The notes under the pieces: generated by a model | What the model saw: only the letters and a program-made list of their open reading frames with translations | What the model was told of the DNA's origin: nothing | The model's database searches: none | DNA from: Streptomyces sp. TLI_053 | GTDB taxonomy: Bacteria > Actinomycetota > Actinomycetes > Streptomycetales > Streptomycetaceae | DNA length: 64,000 nt | Assembly: GCF_900105395.1 (NCBI RefSeq) | Contig: NZ_LT629775.1 | Span: 9,637,501 to 9,701,500 of the forward strand | Reading direction: 5' to 3' | Translations under genes and position numbers: made by a program | Shown: one piece after another, positions 26,589 to 35,308 of the stretch | How the letters are laid out: the number at the start of each line of letters is the position of its first letter | Position numbering within the stretch: position 1 is the first letter of the stretch

Positions 26589-27312
26589 AGGAGCGGGCAC
26601 CCGCACCGTCGGGCCGCAGGACGGCGCCCCCGTGGCGCAGGCCGTCGAGCACCGCCGACACCCAGGTGTCCAGGTCCGCCCCGGCCGGCAGCGGCGGGGG
26701 CGTCCCGGCGAGGGCACGCTGCGCGAAGCCGGTGTCCAGGTGCGGAAGGCGGGCGTCGAGCACCGTGAGGCCCTCCCGGCGGCGCTCGGCCCGCAGCGAA
26801 TCGAGCCAGGCCGCCAGCGCGGCCTTGGACGCCCGGTAGGCGGCCGTCCCCGGTACGGCGAGGTCGACGACGACGCCGGTCAGCGCCCCGAGCGCGCCGT
26901 CCGGCGCGATGACATCCAGCGCCCCTTCGAGGACGGCCATCGGGGCCGAGGCGTTCACCGCCATCAGATGCTCCTGGACCGCGAGCGGAACCTCGCCGGC
27001 CCGGCCGAACGCGACCGCGCCGAACGTGACCAGGACCGCGTCCAGGCCACCGGTCCGCCGCGCGGCCCGGGCGGCGAGGCCGCGGCAGCCCTCCAGGTCG
27101 TAGGCGTCGAACGCCTCCCCCCGCTCCGCGCCCACCCGTCGTGCCACGCGCTCCAGCCGCGCCGGGTCCCGTCCGGCCACCGCGACCCGGGCCCCTCGCG
27201 CCGCCGCGGTGGCCGCCACCTCGGCCCCGATCGTCCCGGTGGCACCCGCCACCAGCAGTCGCCATCCGTCGAGATCCACCGTCGCCTCCCGGTGTGCCGT
27301 GGTGCCGGTCAT
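26578..27312 (-). CDS. Short-chain dehydrogenase/reductase
   Basis: A 244-residue SDR with the cofactor loop LVAGATGTIGAEV near 25, NASAPM in the middle and the catalytic YRASK near 170. The Ser normally about 13 residues before the Tyr is replaced by Gly (GVVVDL), so the catalytic set is incomplete or shifted. It is downstream of the SRPBCC gene on the same strand and convergent with the oxygenase. It may oxidise or reduce the product of the neighbouring prenyl pathway. Confidence 0.82.
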   Translation of the reverse strand: MTGTTAHREATVDLDGWRLLVAGATGTIGAEVAATAAARGARVAVAGRDPARLERVARRVGAERGEAFDAYDLEGCRGLAARAARRTGGLDAVLVTFGAVAFGRAGEVPLAVQEHLMAVNASAPMAVLEGALDVIAPDGALGALTGVVVDLAVPGTAAYRASKAALAAWLDSLRAERRREGLTVLDARLPHLDTGFAQRALAGTPPPLPAGADLDTWVSAVLDGLRHGGAVLRPDGAGARSFRP

Positions 27313-27353
27313 CGCAGCGCTGCTTATTGCCTTGCCGGCCATCGCTGTGCCGG

Positions 27354-27785
27354 TCACCGTCGGGCCAGCACGCGGGGAAGCCGGTCGGCCACCGCGTCCG
27401 CGAGACGCTCGAACTCGGACCGCAGGAACGGCGCGGCGAACCGTGCGAGGCCGTGGAAGCGCAGCGAGGCGCGGTATACCAGCAGAGTGCGGTCGGCGGA
27501 CGCGCTGACGGTGATGTCGTCGGTGGCGGTGACGGTGCGGTTGTGCCCGACGAACACCAGCCGGTCGGGCCGGTACTCCTCCAGCCGGTAGTCCAGCTCG
27601 GTGCGCCGCCCCCGGAAGCGCGAGGTGTTGCGCCAGTGCGCTCCCGGCGCCACGGGCCCGGAGTCCAGGCGCACGCAGTCCTCGGTGCCCGGGTCCCACT
27701 CGACCGTGTTCCCGAAGTCCGCCAGGTACCGAAGCACCTCGTCGGCGGGCCGCTGCACCGCGATGCGGCGCTCCACGTCGATCAT
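27354..27785 (-). CDS. SRPBCC-family (polyketide cyclase/START-like) protein
   Basis: A 143-residue protein with the SRPBCC pattern: MIDVERRIAVQRPADEVLRYLADFGNTVEWDPG at the N-terminus, a central beta sheet (RTELDYRLEEYRPDRLVFVGHN) and a long C-terminal helix (LRSEFERLADAVADRL). These proteins have a deep hydrophobic pocket and bind or cyclise lipids, terpenoids or polyketides. It lies 41 bases upstream of the SDR gene and is probably cotranscribed, making a hydrophobic-ligand role in this locus plausible. Confidence 0.8.
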   Translation of the reverse strand: MIDVERRIAVQRPADEVLRYLADFGNTVEWDPGTEDCVRLDSGPVAPGAHWRNTSRFRGRRTELDYRLEEYRPDRLVFVGHNRTVTATDDITVSASADRTLLVYRASLRFHGLARFAAPFLRSEFERLADAVADRLPRVLARR

Positions 27786-28396
27786 CGGTTTCCCCTTCCG
27801 GTCGCGGGGCGCCGCGTGTGCGCGCCGCCGTCCTCCTGTTCGGCGCGGACGCGTCCGCGGATGTGTCCGCTGCGAAATCCGCACGGACGGCGGCCCCGGT
27901 GGTGGCCCGCCGCAGTGCCGACGACCACGGCTTCGCCGTCGTGGCGCCGCCGGGACCGGCGCGTCCACTGCGTTCGCCACGTCCGCCGCGGCCGGCCCGC
28001 TCCAGGGGGAGTCGCCCCGACCCACGACCGGACCACCGGAACCCTGGCCCGGGCGTTACGGGCGGACCGAGTGCAGATCGGAGAGTGGGAGCACCACATC
28101 GGGGTTCTGCGGCCCCTCGCACAGCCACACGCCGACACCCGACGACGACCCGTTTCGCCGAAACGCACTGCCCCGGCCGTTTTGGAGCGGCCGGGAATTC
28201 CACTACCAAAGGGCCCGGCGCAACCCAATCCCCTGGAAGGCTGTTCCTCTGCCCCCGGTCGGCTGGGCCCGAGGGGCCGGGGGAGGGGAATTCCGTGGGA
28301 TTGCTTGCCATGGTGGTGTTGCGGCGGGGAGCGTTGAAGACGTCCAGACTCGGTAGTGTGCTCCTGCAACAAGGCTTTGGATCAGAGGAGTTCAGT
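27786..28396. other. Divergent intergenic region
   Basis: 611 bases without a gene. It holds two GGAATTCC palindromes 93 bases apart (28194-28201 and 28287-28294) and a TAGTGT hexamer at 28354-28359 that could be a -10 box for the lipoprotein gene at 28397. Confidence 0.45.
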
Positions 28397-29008
28397 ATGA
28401 GGCGCTCCTTCCGCTTCGCGGGCGCGGCGGTTCTTCCGGTCGCCGCGGTCCTGGTGACGGCATGCACCGGTGACGGGGTGGCGTCCCCCGGAGCGGACGG
28501 TTCCTGGGCCTTGGGCGGGCTGGCCGCCGTTCCGGCGGGCCAGCCGCTCCAGGCCACCGTCGACGCGCTTCCCGCCGAGGGCAGTGCCAAGATCCTTGGC
28601 ATCGCGGAAGTGGAGGGGGCCGACGTGGTCCTCGCGATCAGGAACGACATCTGTGAGGTCCTGTTCATGGCGGCCCGATCCGCCGGGGCGACGCCCGCGG
28701 TTCGCAGCTCCTTCGGGGCGCAGCGTCCGTCCGGCAGTGACCGGTCGGACAGCCACCAGGGATTCCCCGGCGACGTTCTCGCGGGGGAATCCACCCAGGC
28801 GACCTCGCAGTCGCCGCCGCTCAGGTTCGCTGCCCTCGGATGCTCCGAGAGGGCCATGGCGGTGAGAATCGAGGGTGCGGGCGCCGCGGCCGAATCCGGA
28901 GGCAGGGCGGGGGACTCGCTGAGAGCATGGCGGGACGGTCAGGACCTGGTCCTGACCGTGGGCAGTCCTGAGGCGATCCACCGACCGGTACCCGGTCCCA
29001 CCTCCTGA
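28397..29008 (+). CDS. Secreted lipoprotein, unknown function
   Basis: A 203-residue protein with a classic lipoprotein signal (RRSFRFAGAAVLPVAAVLVTAC; lipobox VTAC). GAGGAG precedes ATG 28397. The mature region has two further cysteines (NDICEV, LGCSER) that could pair outside the cell, and a Ser/Gln-rich loop. No domain is recognised and no partner gene is adjacent. Confidence 0.78.
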   Translation: MRRSFRFAGAAVLPVAAVLVTACTGDGVASPGADGSWALGGLAAVPAGQPLQATVDALPAEGSAKILGIAEVEGADVVLAIRNDICEVLFMAARSAGATPAVRSSFGAQRPSGSDRSDSHQGFPGDVLAGESTQATSQSPPLRFAALGCSERAMAVRIEGAGAAAESGGRAGDSLRAWRDGQDLVLTVGSPEAIHRPVPGPTS

Positions 29009-29419
29009 CGACGCCAGGAAACGAACCGAGGGCGCCCACTCCACGCGTCCGTCATCTCGTCGTCAGTCCTCACACAGTGCGGTGAGCAAAGGCGTCCAGG
29101 TCATTCGTCACAGAACGATCTTGGCTGCCCCGGCTGTCTCTCCGGCCGCCGGCGGGGGACTGCCCGATCGCGCGGCTTCACGCTCGAGCAGGCCGACAAG
29201 CTACGGGAGACCGGACGTCGCGCCATGGCCGTCCGTGCTGGATCCCCCGGTCCGCGCTGTGGCCAAGAGCGCCCAGGGCAGAGCGACGATCTCAGATCGT
29301 CCGCCGTCCGCTGCCCGCCGTTGTCGAAGGCGGCGACGACCTGGCCGCGTCCCGGCCCCGGCCCGATCTTGCCTGAACCCCATGCCGTTTTCACGCCATC
29401 GATGTCATAGTCGGACGTT
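29009..29419. other. Intergenic region without recognisable gene
   Basis: 411 bases. Short frames on both strands (for example a minus frame with TSDYDIDGVKTAW) have no identifiable homology, and no terminator or operator stands out. Confidence 0.4.
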
Positions 29420-29890
29420 GTGTGGACAACGCTTGCGCCGCTCATCGGCGTCATACTCGGCGGGCTGATGTCGATGCTTGCCCAGCGCTCGGCAGGACGC
29501 GCCTCGGAACGCGGCGAGGCGCGCCGCAGTGCTAATGAACGTGCCGAGGCGCGCCGCAGCGAACGGCTTGCTCACCTCGTCGAATTCCTGTCCGCGGTGC
29601 AGGAAGCTGAACGAGTCGCGGTGGACCGGTATCACCACAACCTGGCTGACGAGCAGTGGCAGGCCCGGGCACGGCAGGTCCTTGACAGGGTGTGGGTGAT
29701 GCAGAAGACGATCCACATACTGTGCGCGTCCGAGGTCGGCGAAGCGGCCCGCAACCTCGCGTGGGCAGTGCAGGAGGTGATCAGGAAGGGCCCCGAGGAT
29801 CCGGAGGATCCGCAGGACGAGAAGGTCTGGGCGCACATCCGTCCGAGCCGACAGGCGTTCCTCGATCTCGTGCGCGACCAGCTGAGTTGA
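29420..29890 (+). CDS. Membrane-anchored helical protein, unknown
   Basis: A 156-residue protein from GTG 29420. An N-terminal transmembrane helix (LAPLIGVILGGLMSMLAQ) is followed by a strongly charged predicted coiled coil (ERGEARRSANERAEARRSERL) and a helical cytoplasmic domain with two tryptophans. The layout is typical of small single-pass actinobacterial proteins of unknown role. No operon partner. Confidence 0.65.
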   Translation: MWTTLAPLIGVILGGLMSMLAQRSAGRASERGEARRSANERAEARRSERLAHLVEFLSAVQEAERVAVDRYHHNLADEQWQARARQVLDRVWVMQKTIHILCASEVGEAARNLAWAVQEVIRKGPEDPEDPQDEKVWAHIRPSRQAFLDLVRDQLS

Positions 29891-30141
29891 ACCCGGAGCG
29901 ATTCGGCAGCTGTCCTGAGCGACCCGGGACATGCGGAGCCGGCCTTGGTGCGGGAGCTCTGCATGTGCACTGACCAGCAGTGTCCCGAACAGCCTCTTGG
30001 CTTGTCGAGAAGCTGATCACGATCAATTCGGAACGACTCGTCCAGTGCGCCGGCAGCGCTCCGCCGTCCGGCCCGGTGGGCGACGTCGTGGGAGCCGGAG
30101 CGGTCGGCGAGCCTTCGCGGGGCGCCGGTACGGTCAGGGGT

Positions 30142-30408
30142 ATGAGTGCCGTTTCGCAGCCGACCCCCGCCGAGATCGAAGACCGTTTTGTTGCGCTGGC
30201 CGAAGGCCGGCTGACGCGTGACGAGGTGGACCGCTGGGCCGCGGGGTGGGTCGCGCAGGACGGGCTGGACTGGGACGACCTCTCCTGGTGGGCGTTGTGC
30301 CTCCTGCACGGAATCGATCTCCTCGACGGGCCCGGCGGCGGCCACCTCCACGACGACGAGCAGGTCCGGCTCTGGCTCGCCGAGCTGCGGAGGCGTCGCA
30401 CGGCGTGA
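30142..30408 (+). CDS. Small acidic hypothetical protein
   Basis: An 88-residue protein from ATG 30142 (AGGGG upstream). It is acidic and tryptophan-rich (DRWAAGWVAQDGLDWDDLSWWALCLLHGIDL). No family is named with confidence; small proteins of this kind in Streptomyces are often immunity-like or contact-dependent accessory proteins. It stands alone. Confidence 0.6.
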   Translation: MSAVSQPTPAEIEDRFVALAEGRLTRDEVDRWAAGWVAQDGLDWDDLSWWALCLLHGIDLLDGPGGGHLHDDEQVRLWLAELRRRRTA

Positions 30409-30431
30409 CCCGGCCGGCCCCGCGCCACGCC

Positions 30432-30481
30432 GTCCGCACCGTCCGTACTGTCCGCGCCGTCCGCGACGTCCGTACCGTCCG
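30432..30481. repeat. 9-bp tandem repeat (GTCCGYACC-like)
   Basis: Five units plus a partial (GTCCGCACC, GTCCGTACT, GTCCGCGCC, GTCCGCGAC, GTCCGTACC, GTCCG) begin 24 bp after the stop of the small acidic gene. The unit resembles the repeat at 22106-22141. Confidence 0.85.
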
Positions 30482-30556
30482 AAGCCCGGGGACAACGACG
30501 CCGGCCACGACGAACACCGGAACCCCTCGCCCACGCCGCACCGATCGAAGATCGAG

Positions 30557-31807
30557 TCAGGCGTCGTGCCGTGCTCGGGGGAGCCGCCAGGTGCCGCCGC
30601 GCTCCGTCCTCGAGCGGCGTGCGAGGAGGTCGGGGATGTGCAGGTGGCAGGCGAGCGCGGTGGCGGCCTGGAAGGCCTCGACGCCGCGGCGGGTCCTCGG
30701 CAGGCCCAGGCGCAGGAGGCGCGGATTGACCTCGGCCTGGATCCGGTCGACGAAGGGTCGCAGGACGGCGTCGTAGGTCGCCAGCGCGGTCGGCAGGTCG
30801 TCCGGGTGGCGATCGATCGCGTCGGCCAGGACGTGGGCGCCGACCAGGGCGGCGGACGTTCCCATGCCGCTGTAGGGGGAGGCGCAGTGCGCGGCGTCCC
30901 CGGCCAGGACCACGCGGCCCTTCGACCAGGTGTCGGTGCGCACCTGGACGGTCTCCTGGGAGTGGAAGAAGGGGCTGGCCGCCATGCCGTCGACGAAGCG
31001 TCGGGTCTGCCAGCCGGCATCGTGGAACCTGCTCGCCCAGAAGGCCTGTTGGCGGTCGACGGGGGCCCGGTGGATCGCGGAGGCCTCGGCGGAGTCCTCC
31101 CGGAGCACGAAGTAGACCTGGGTCTCGGTGGGGTTGTGGCTGCGGCGCATGATCTGTCGGCCGCCCGGGACCATGTAGGTGTCGCGGACGTCGGTGTCGG
31201 AGGCGACGCGGGGGACGAACCAGTAGGCCGTGTGGATGCCGAGACGCCGGTACGGGTCGGAGTCCTGCGGGAGGATCGCCCGGCGGACGCGTGATCCCTG
31301 GCCGTCCGCTCCGACGAGGAGGTCGAACTCTCCGGACGACCCGTCGGAGAAGTGGGCGACGACCCGGTGCTCGTCCTGGTCGAGGCCGTCCACGCTCTTG
31401 CCGAAGACGTACTCGGCGTCGTGCGCGGTCGCGTCGTTGAGGATGCGGATCAGGTCGCCACGCATGATCTCGTACTCGGAGGTCAGGGTCTGGCGGCCCT
31501 GTCCCGACGTGTTGGCCATGATCGTGGCTCTGGCCCTGCCGCGGGCGTCGACGAAGGCGACGCCCTTCTCGTCGACGAGCCTGCCCCGAACCTCGTCGAG
31601 GAGGCCCATGCGGCGGACGGCCTCGATGCCCTGGCCGCGGAGGTCGACCTGGGCGCCGGTGGCCCGCAGGGCGGGGAAGCGTTCGACGACGGTCACCCGG
31701 TGGCCGCCCCGCGTCAGCCAGAAGGCCAGGGCCTGCCCGGCGACTCCGCCGCCGGCGACGAGGACGCGCAAGGAGCGCGACCCGGAGGTCTGTGCCATGT
31801 CCATCAC
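30557..31807 (-). CDS. FAD-dependent monooxygenase (TetX-like)
   Basis: A 416-residue single-component flavoprotein hydroxylase. It shows VLVAGGGVAGQALAFWL (FAD-binding GxGxxG) near residue 15, VGADGQGSRVRR in the middle and VVLAGDAAHCASPYSGMG near 305. Family members hydroxylate aromatic or antibiotic substrates (TetX inactivates tetracyclines). It is transcribed divergently from a TetR-type repressor gene, and the space between carries a clear repressor palindrome, so it is probably induced by a small-molecule ligand and may serve detoxification. Confidence 0.9.
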   Translation of the reverse strand: MMDMAQTSGSRSLRVLVAGGGVAGQALAFWLTRGGHRVTVVERFPALRATGAQVDLRGQGIEAVRRMGLLDEVRGRLVDEKGVAFVDARGRARATIMANTSGQGRQTLTSEYEIMRGDLIRILNDATAHDAEYVFGKSVDGLDQDEHRVVAHFSDGSSGEFDLLVGADGQGSRVRRAILPQDSDPYRRLGIHTAYWFVPRVASDTDVRDTYMVPGGRQIMRRSHNPTETQVYFVLREDSAEASAIHRAPVDRQQAFWASRFHDAGWQTRRFVDGMAASPFFHSQETVQVRTDTWSKGRVVLAGDAAHCASPYSGMGTSAALVGAHVLADAIDRHPDDLPTALATYDAVLRPFVDRIQAEVNPRLLRLGLPRTRRGVEAFQAATALACHLHIPDLLARRSRTERGGTWRLPRARHDA

Positions 31808-31814
31808 CTCAAAA

Positions 31815-31829
31815 TCTATCGGTGAATGA
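31815..31829. promoter_or_regulatory. Second, half-conserved TetR operator
   Basis: TCTATCGGTGAATGA repeats the left half (TCTATCGG) of the palindrome at 31846, with a degenerate right half. It lies just upstream of the monooxygenase start, where bound repressor would block transcription. Confidence 0.55.
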
Positions 31830-31845
31830 TTCTTCTCCAGGCTTG

Positions 31846-31860
31846 TCTATCGGCGATAGA
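31846..31860. promoter_or_regulatory. TetR-family operator palindrome
   Basis: TCTATCG-G-CGATAGA is a perfect 7+1+7 palindrome eight bases before the tetR-like start codon, in the divergent promoter region. Size and position are those of a TetR-type autoregulatory operator. Confidence 0.75.
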
Positions 31861-31868
31861 TTGTCAAC

Positions 31869-32456
31869 GTGACGAAGATGAACCGTGAGACCGTGGTCGC
31901 CGAGGCGCTCGACCTGCTCGACGAGGTCGGCCTGGACGGCGTCAGCACCCGGCAGCTGGCGAAGCGGCTGGGCGTCGAGCAGCCGTCGCTGTACTGGCAC
32001 TTCCGCACCAAGAAGGACCTCCTGGCCGCCATGGCCCAGGCCGCGATGGCGCCCCACGCGAACGCACCGCTGCCGACGCCCGGGGACGACTGGCGCGGGT
32101 GGTTCCTGGAGAACACCCGCAGCTTCCGGCGCACCCTGCTGCTGCGCCGCGACGGCGCACGCCTGCACGCCGGCTCCACGCCCACCGCGGACCTTGACCG
32201 GATCCGCCACAAGATGGCGTTCCTCGTCGCCTCCGGCGTGCCCGAGCACGACGCGCGGACGGCGATGCTGACGGCGAGCCGCTTCACCGTCGGCAGCGTC
32301 CTGGAAGAACAGGCGGACTCCGGCCTCGGCGTCGGCCCCGGCGTCGACGTCGGCGGGGAACTGCCGGCCGACGTGCCGTCCATCGACCCCGAATCGGCCT
32401 TCGAGGCGGGACTCTCCCTCATCGTGGACGGCCTGACCCCGCGCACCACGGCCTGA
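31869..32456 (+). CDS. TetR-family repressor (TetR_C subtype)
   Basis: A 195-residue regulator. The N-terminal HTH is VAEALDLLDEVGLDGVSTRQLAKRLGVEQPSLYWHFRTKKDLL, with the SLYWHF recognition helix typical of the true TetR subgroup. The rest is the helical ligand-binding/dimer domain. GTG 31869 is used. It is divergent from the FAD monooxygenase and most likely represses both genes through the TCTATCG palindromes. The ligand is unknown. Confidence 0.92.
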   Translation: MTKMNRETVVAEALDLLDEVGLDGVSTRQLAKRLGVEQPSLYWHFRTKKDLLAAMAQAAMAPHANAPLPTPGDDWRGWFLENTRSFRRTLLLRRDGARLHAGSTPTADLDRIRHKMAFLVASGVPEHDARTAMLTASRFTVGSVLEEQADSGLGVGPGVDVGGELPADVPSIDPESAFEAGLSLIVDGLTPRTTA

Positions 32457-32524
32457 CAACGGGACCCGCCCGCCTCCCCGCCACGCTCCGCACACGGTGC
32501 CGCGCCTCACCTGGGGAACGCAGT

Positions 32525-32558
32525 GGGCCTCGCCACTTCCGACGAAATGGCGAGGCCC
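32525..32558. terminator. Strong hairpin, likely bidirectional terminator
   Basis: GGGCCTCGCCA (32525-32535) pairs perfectly with TGGCGAGGCCC (32548-32558) around a 12-base loop, between the convergent tetR and beta-lactamase-like genes. Confidence 0.8.
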
Positions 32559-32560
32559 GA

Positions 32561-32599
32561 GAGCCGTGATCCGTGAGCCGTGATCCGTGAGCCGTGCGT
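32561..32599. repeat. 14-bp tandem repeat (GAGCCGTGATCCGT)
   Basis: Two perfect copies (32561-32574, 32575-32588) and a partial third follow the terminator hairpin directly. Confidence 0.9.
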
Positions 32600-32752
32600 C
32601 CCGCACGCCGAGCGGGAGAGCCCCCGGTGATGTCGGAAGCGGTCGCCGCTCCCGTCCGCCGGCGCTCGCTCCGCCGCCGGAACGGCCGCGCTGCGCCTCG
32701 TGCGGCGTTCGCCCGCAGGGCGCGGGGTGCTCCGGGCCGGAACCCCGGCTGC

Positions 32753-33700
32753 TCAGGGTATGCGCAGCAGCGCCTCGACAGCGGTCGCGGCGGCCTGTTC
32801 GGCGAGGGTGATGCCGGCCCGCTGGGTGGGTTGGCCGTCGGTGAGGACGGCGACGAGCAGAGTGTGTCCGTCGTGTTCGACGGTGCCGATGCTGTTGACG
32901 GTCCACGACTGGGCTGTGCCGGTCGGGAGCCAGCCGTTCTTGAGCGCGGGCGGGTTGCCGGGTGTTGCCGCCGCGCTGATGCCCCAGTTCTGTTCGTCGG
33001 TGACGGTGCTCATGAGGGTGCGCGCATAGGCGCGGGAGGCGGCGTTGAGGGGGGAGTCCTGGGTGAACACGGCCTTGAGAAGGGTGATCTGTTCGCCGGT
33101 GGTGGTGCGGGTCAGTCCCCAGGGTGCTGTCTGGCCGGCATGGGCGGGGGTGAGTCCGAGGCGGGCGTTGGCCGCGTCCAGGCCCTGGCGTCGGCCGATG
33201 TCGGTCCAGAGTTTCTGGGCGGCGTCGTTGTCGCTGACGCGGATCATGTCGGAGGCCAGTTGCCGTTGGGCGGCGCCGAGTTGCTCTCCCCGGTCCTGTG
33301 CCTGCAGCAGCAGGGCGGCCAGGATGTCGACCTTGACGATGCTCGCGGAGGCGAACGTCTCGGAGGGCGGGCCGTAGGCGGCCGAGCGGCCCGAGGTGAG
33401 GTCCTCGACGGCGAGGGCGAACCGGCCGTGGTGCGCCCCGATTCCGTCGAGGGCCAGCTTCAGGGCCTGCTGCGGCGTTGTGGCAGCCGCGTTGGTGGAC
33501 GGCTGTCCGGAGGGCGCGCCGGGCGCCGACGGGGTGCCTGCTGCAGACAGGGCCGACGGAGCCGACGGTGCCGACGATGTGGATGCCGGCAACGGCGCGG
33601 AAGCGGCCGACTTCGCCGGTCCGGCGGCCGGGAGCAGGACGTGGGCGGCCATGGCGGCGCCCACGAGCAGGGGTACGGCGAGGGCGGTTCGGTGCTTCAC
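32753..33700 (-). CDS. Secreted class A beta-lactamase-like serine hydrolase
   Basis: A 315-residue protein with an N-terminal signal/anchor (MKHRTALAVPLLVGAAMAAHVLL), an Ala/Ser/Pro-rich linker to about residue 75, and a penicillin-binding-type fold: SIVK (SxxK) in ASASIVKVD near 120, SDN in RVSDNDA near 156, and KNG in place of KTG near 255. The KTG to KNG change and the lack of a clear Glu166 motif argue for a relative without strong beta-lactamase activity. Acts outside the cell. Confidence 0.85.
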   Translation of the reverse strand: MKHRTALAVPLLVGAAMAAHVLLPAAGPAKSAASAPLPASTSSAPSAPSALSAAGTPSAPGAPSGQPSTNAAATTPQQALKLALDGIGAHHGRFALAVEDLTSGRSAAYGPPSETFASASIVKVDILAALLLQAQDRGEQLGAAQRQLASDMIRVSDNDAAQKLWTDIGRRQGLDAANARLGLTPAHAGQTAPWGLTRTTTGEQITLLKAVFTQDSPLNAASRAYARTLMSTVTDEQNWGISAAATPGNPPALKNGWLPTGTAQSWTVNSIGTVEHDGHTLLVAVLTDGQPTQRAGITLAEQAAATAVEALLRIP

Positions 33701-33833
33701 GGGGTACTCGATCTCCGGTGTCCGGGCATGCCGACATGGCCTGTCGGCGGGTGAAGGGGTGTGCGGGGTCGCCGGACGTGCCGCGGTGCGGGTCCGGTGC
33801 GGTGTCGTTCGGTTCAGTTACGGCCGGCGGGGC

Positions 33834-34784
33834 TCACTTGCCGCAGGAGCCGGCGATCTTCGCGTTCTCGTCGATGTCGATCGGGAAGTCGTGCTGGCCG
33901 CCGAGGTTCACGGTCCATCCGTGGGTGAGGGTCGCGGAGGAGGGGTTGTCGGCGAGCCAGAACGGGGGAGCGGTGAAGGAGCAGGTCCCGGCGGTCGGGC
34001 CCTGGTCGGAGCGCAGGTTCGCGGTCACGAACTGTCTCCCGAGCCTCGCCAGTGCGGTGGAGTCCCCGGCCCTGGTGGCCGCCACCAGCCCGCCGTAGAA
34101 GCCCGAGACCGTGGGGTCGCCGGGGCCGCCGCTCCTGCTGTCCGCGACGACCGATCGGCAGGTCAGGCCGGTCACCTTCCCCGTGGCCCCGTCGAAGACG
34201 GGCGACGGGGCCAGGTCGAGCCGTTCGGTGCCCCGGTAGAGCAGGATCTCGCCGGCGGCCAGCACACCGTCGACCGCGGCGCCGCAGGTCACACCGGTGG
34301 AGTCGGTTCCCCAGACCCGCCGGTACGCGGACTCGTCGGCGAACAGCGCCTCCACCTGGGCCGCATCCACCGCGGACCGGGTGGCCGGGTTCTGGTAGCG
34401 CAGGGCGGCCAGGAGCAGGGCGTTCGTCGTGCGGGCCGGGTCGGCCTGGACGACCGGGACGACCGGTGTCGATCCCGGTGCCGGTGCGGCTGCCGCTGCC
34501 GTGGGGGAGGACGGTGCGACGCTCGGAAGCGGCGCAGGCACCTCGGTGGTTGTGGCGGTCGCGGCCTGCACGGGCACCGGGAGACGGTCGTCGGCCGCCC
34601 GGGACACGAGGCCGGCGCCCACGGCCACGATCACCACGGCCCCCGCCGCGGCCGTCTGCAGGCGCCGCCGGCTTCGGCGCACCGACCCGACGAGGCTCTC
34701 GACGTCGTAGGTCGGCGGCGCCTCCCGCCGTGAACGCTCGAACATCGCCTCGGCCAGCTCCCGCTCCAGGTGGTCGTCCTTCAC
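33834..34784 (-). CDS. Membrane protein partner of the ECF sigma factor (anti-sigma-like)
   Basis: A 316-residue protein encoded directly after the sigma gene with a 4-base overlap. Residues 1-45 are cytoplasmic (ERELAEAMFERSRREAPP), followed by one transmembrane helix (TAAAGAVVIVAVGAGLVS), a Thr/Ala/Pro-rich linker and an extracellular domain with four cysteines that may form disulfides. There is no zinc-type HxxxCxxC anti-sigma motif, but topology and position suggest it controls the sigma factor's activity. The external signal is unknown. Confidence 0.7.
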   Translation of the reverse strand: MKDDHLERELAEAMFERSRREAPPTYDVESLVGSVRRSRRRLQTAAAGAVVIVAVGAGLVSRAADDRLPVPVQAATATTTEVPAPLPSVAPSSPTAAAAAPAPGSTPVVPVVQADPARTTNALLLAALRYQNPATRSAVDAAQVEALFADESAYRRVWGTDSTGVTCGAAVDGVLAAGEILLYRGTERLDLAPSPVFDGATGKVTGLTCRSVVADSRSGGPGDPTVSGFYGGLVAATRAGDSTALARLGRQFVTANLRSDQGPTAGTCSFTAPPFWLADNPSSATLTHGWTVNLGGQHDFPIDIDENAKIAGSCGK

Positions 34785-35308
34785 GCCGTGCCTCCCGAAC
34801 GTGCCTGCAGTGCCTGGGTGTCGACGGTCGCCCGCAGTTTCGACAGGGCACGGGCCGCCTGGGAGCGGACCGTGCCGGGCGAGATGTTCATCAGCCGGCC
34901 GATCTCCGCGTCGTCGAGGTCCTCGAAGTAGCGCAGCACCAGGACGGTGCGCATGCCGATCGGCAGGGACTGCAGCTCGCGCATCAACGCGTCGCGCACC
35001 ACGACGCCCCGGTAGGGATCGACGTGCCCGTCCCCGATGCCGTCGTCCAGCGGGACTTCCTCGTGCCCGCGCAGTCTGCGCCAGCGGTCGTTGGCGAGGT
35101 TCACCAGGATCCGGCGCGCGTAGGCCTCCGGCGCGTCGGCGGCGCGCACCCGGCGCCAGTTCCGGCAGACCTGTTCCAGCGTGGACTGCACCAGGTCGTC
35201 GGCGGTATGACGCTCGCCGGTGAGGAGCAGTGCGGTCCTGAAGAGGGACGCCGACCGGGCGTGGACGAAGGCCGTGAAGGCGGGGACGTCAGCGGCCCGC
35301 ATGGTCAC
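34781..35308 (-). CDS. ECF RNA polymerase sigma factor (SigE-family, actinobacterial)
   Basis: A 175-residue sigma factor. Region 2 (FTAFVHARSASLFRTALLLTGERHTADDLVQSTLEQVCRNW) has the SAxxLFRTA-LLTG-AeDLVQ pattern of the SigE-family group, and region 4 (LRYFEDLDDAEIGRLMNISPGTVRSQAARAL) is a clear HTH. It is coupled to the membrane protein gene by an ATGA overlap. Other targets are unknown. Confidence 0.93.
   Translation of the reverse strand: MTMRAADVPAFTAFVHARSASLFRTALLLTGERHTADDLVQSTLEQVCRNWRRVRAADAPEAYARRILVNLANDRWRRLRGHEEVPLDDGIGDGHVDPYRGVVVRDALMRELQSLPIGMRTVLVLRYFEDLDDAEIGRLMNISPGTVRSQAARALSKLRATVDTQALQARSGGTA

Noticed and set aside
24042..26717. 891-codon minus frame over the prenyl synthase and oxygenase
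   Set aside because: Shadow of two well-supported plus-strand genes; no domain recognised.
32753..33700. True antibiotic-resistance beta-lactamase
   Set aside because: The KTG triad is KNG, and no clear omega-loop Glu motif is visible; serine hydrolase of the same fold is a safer call.
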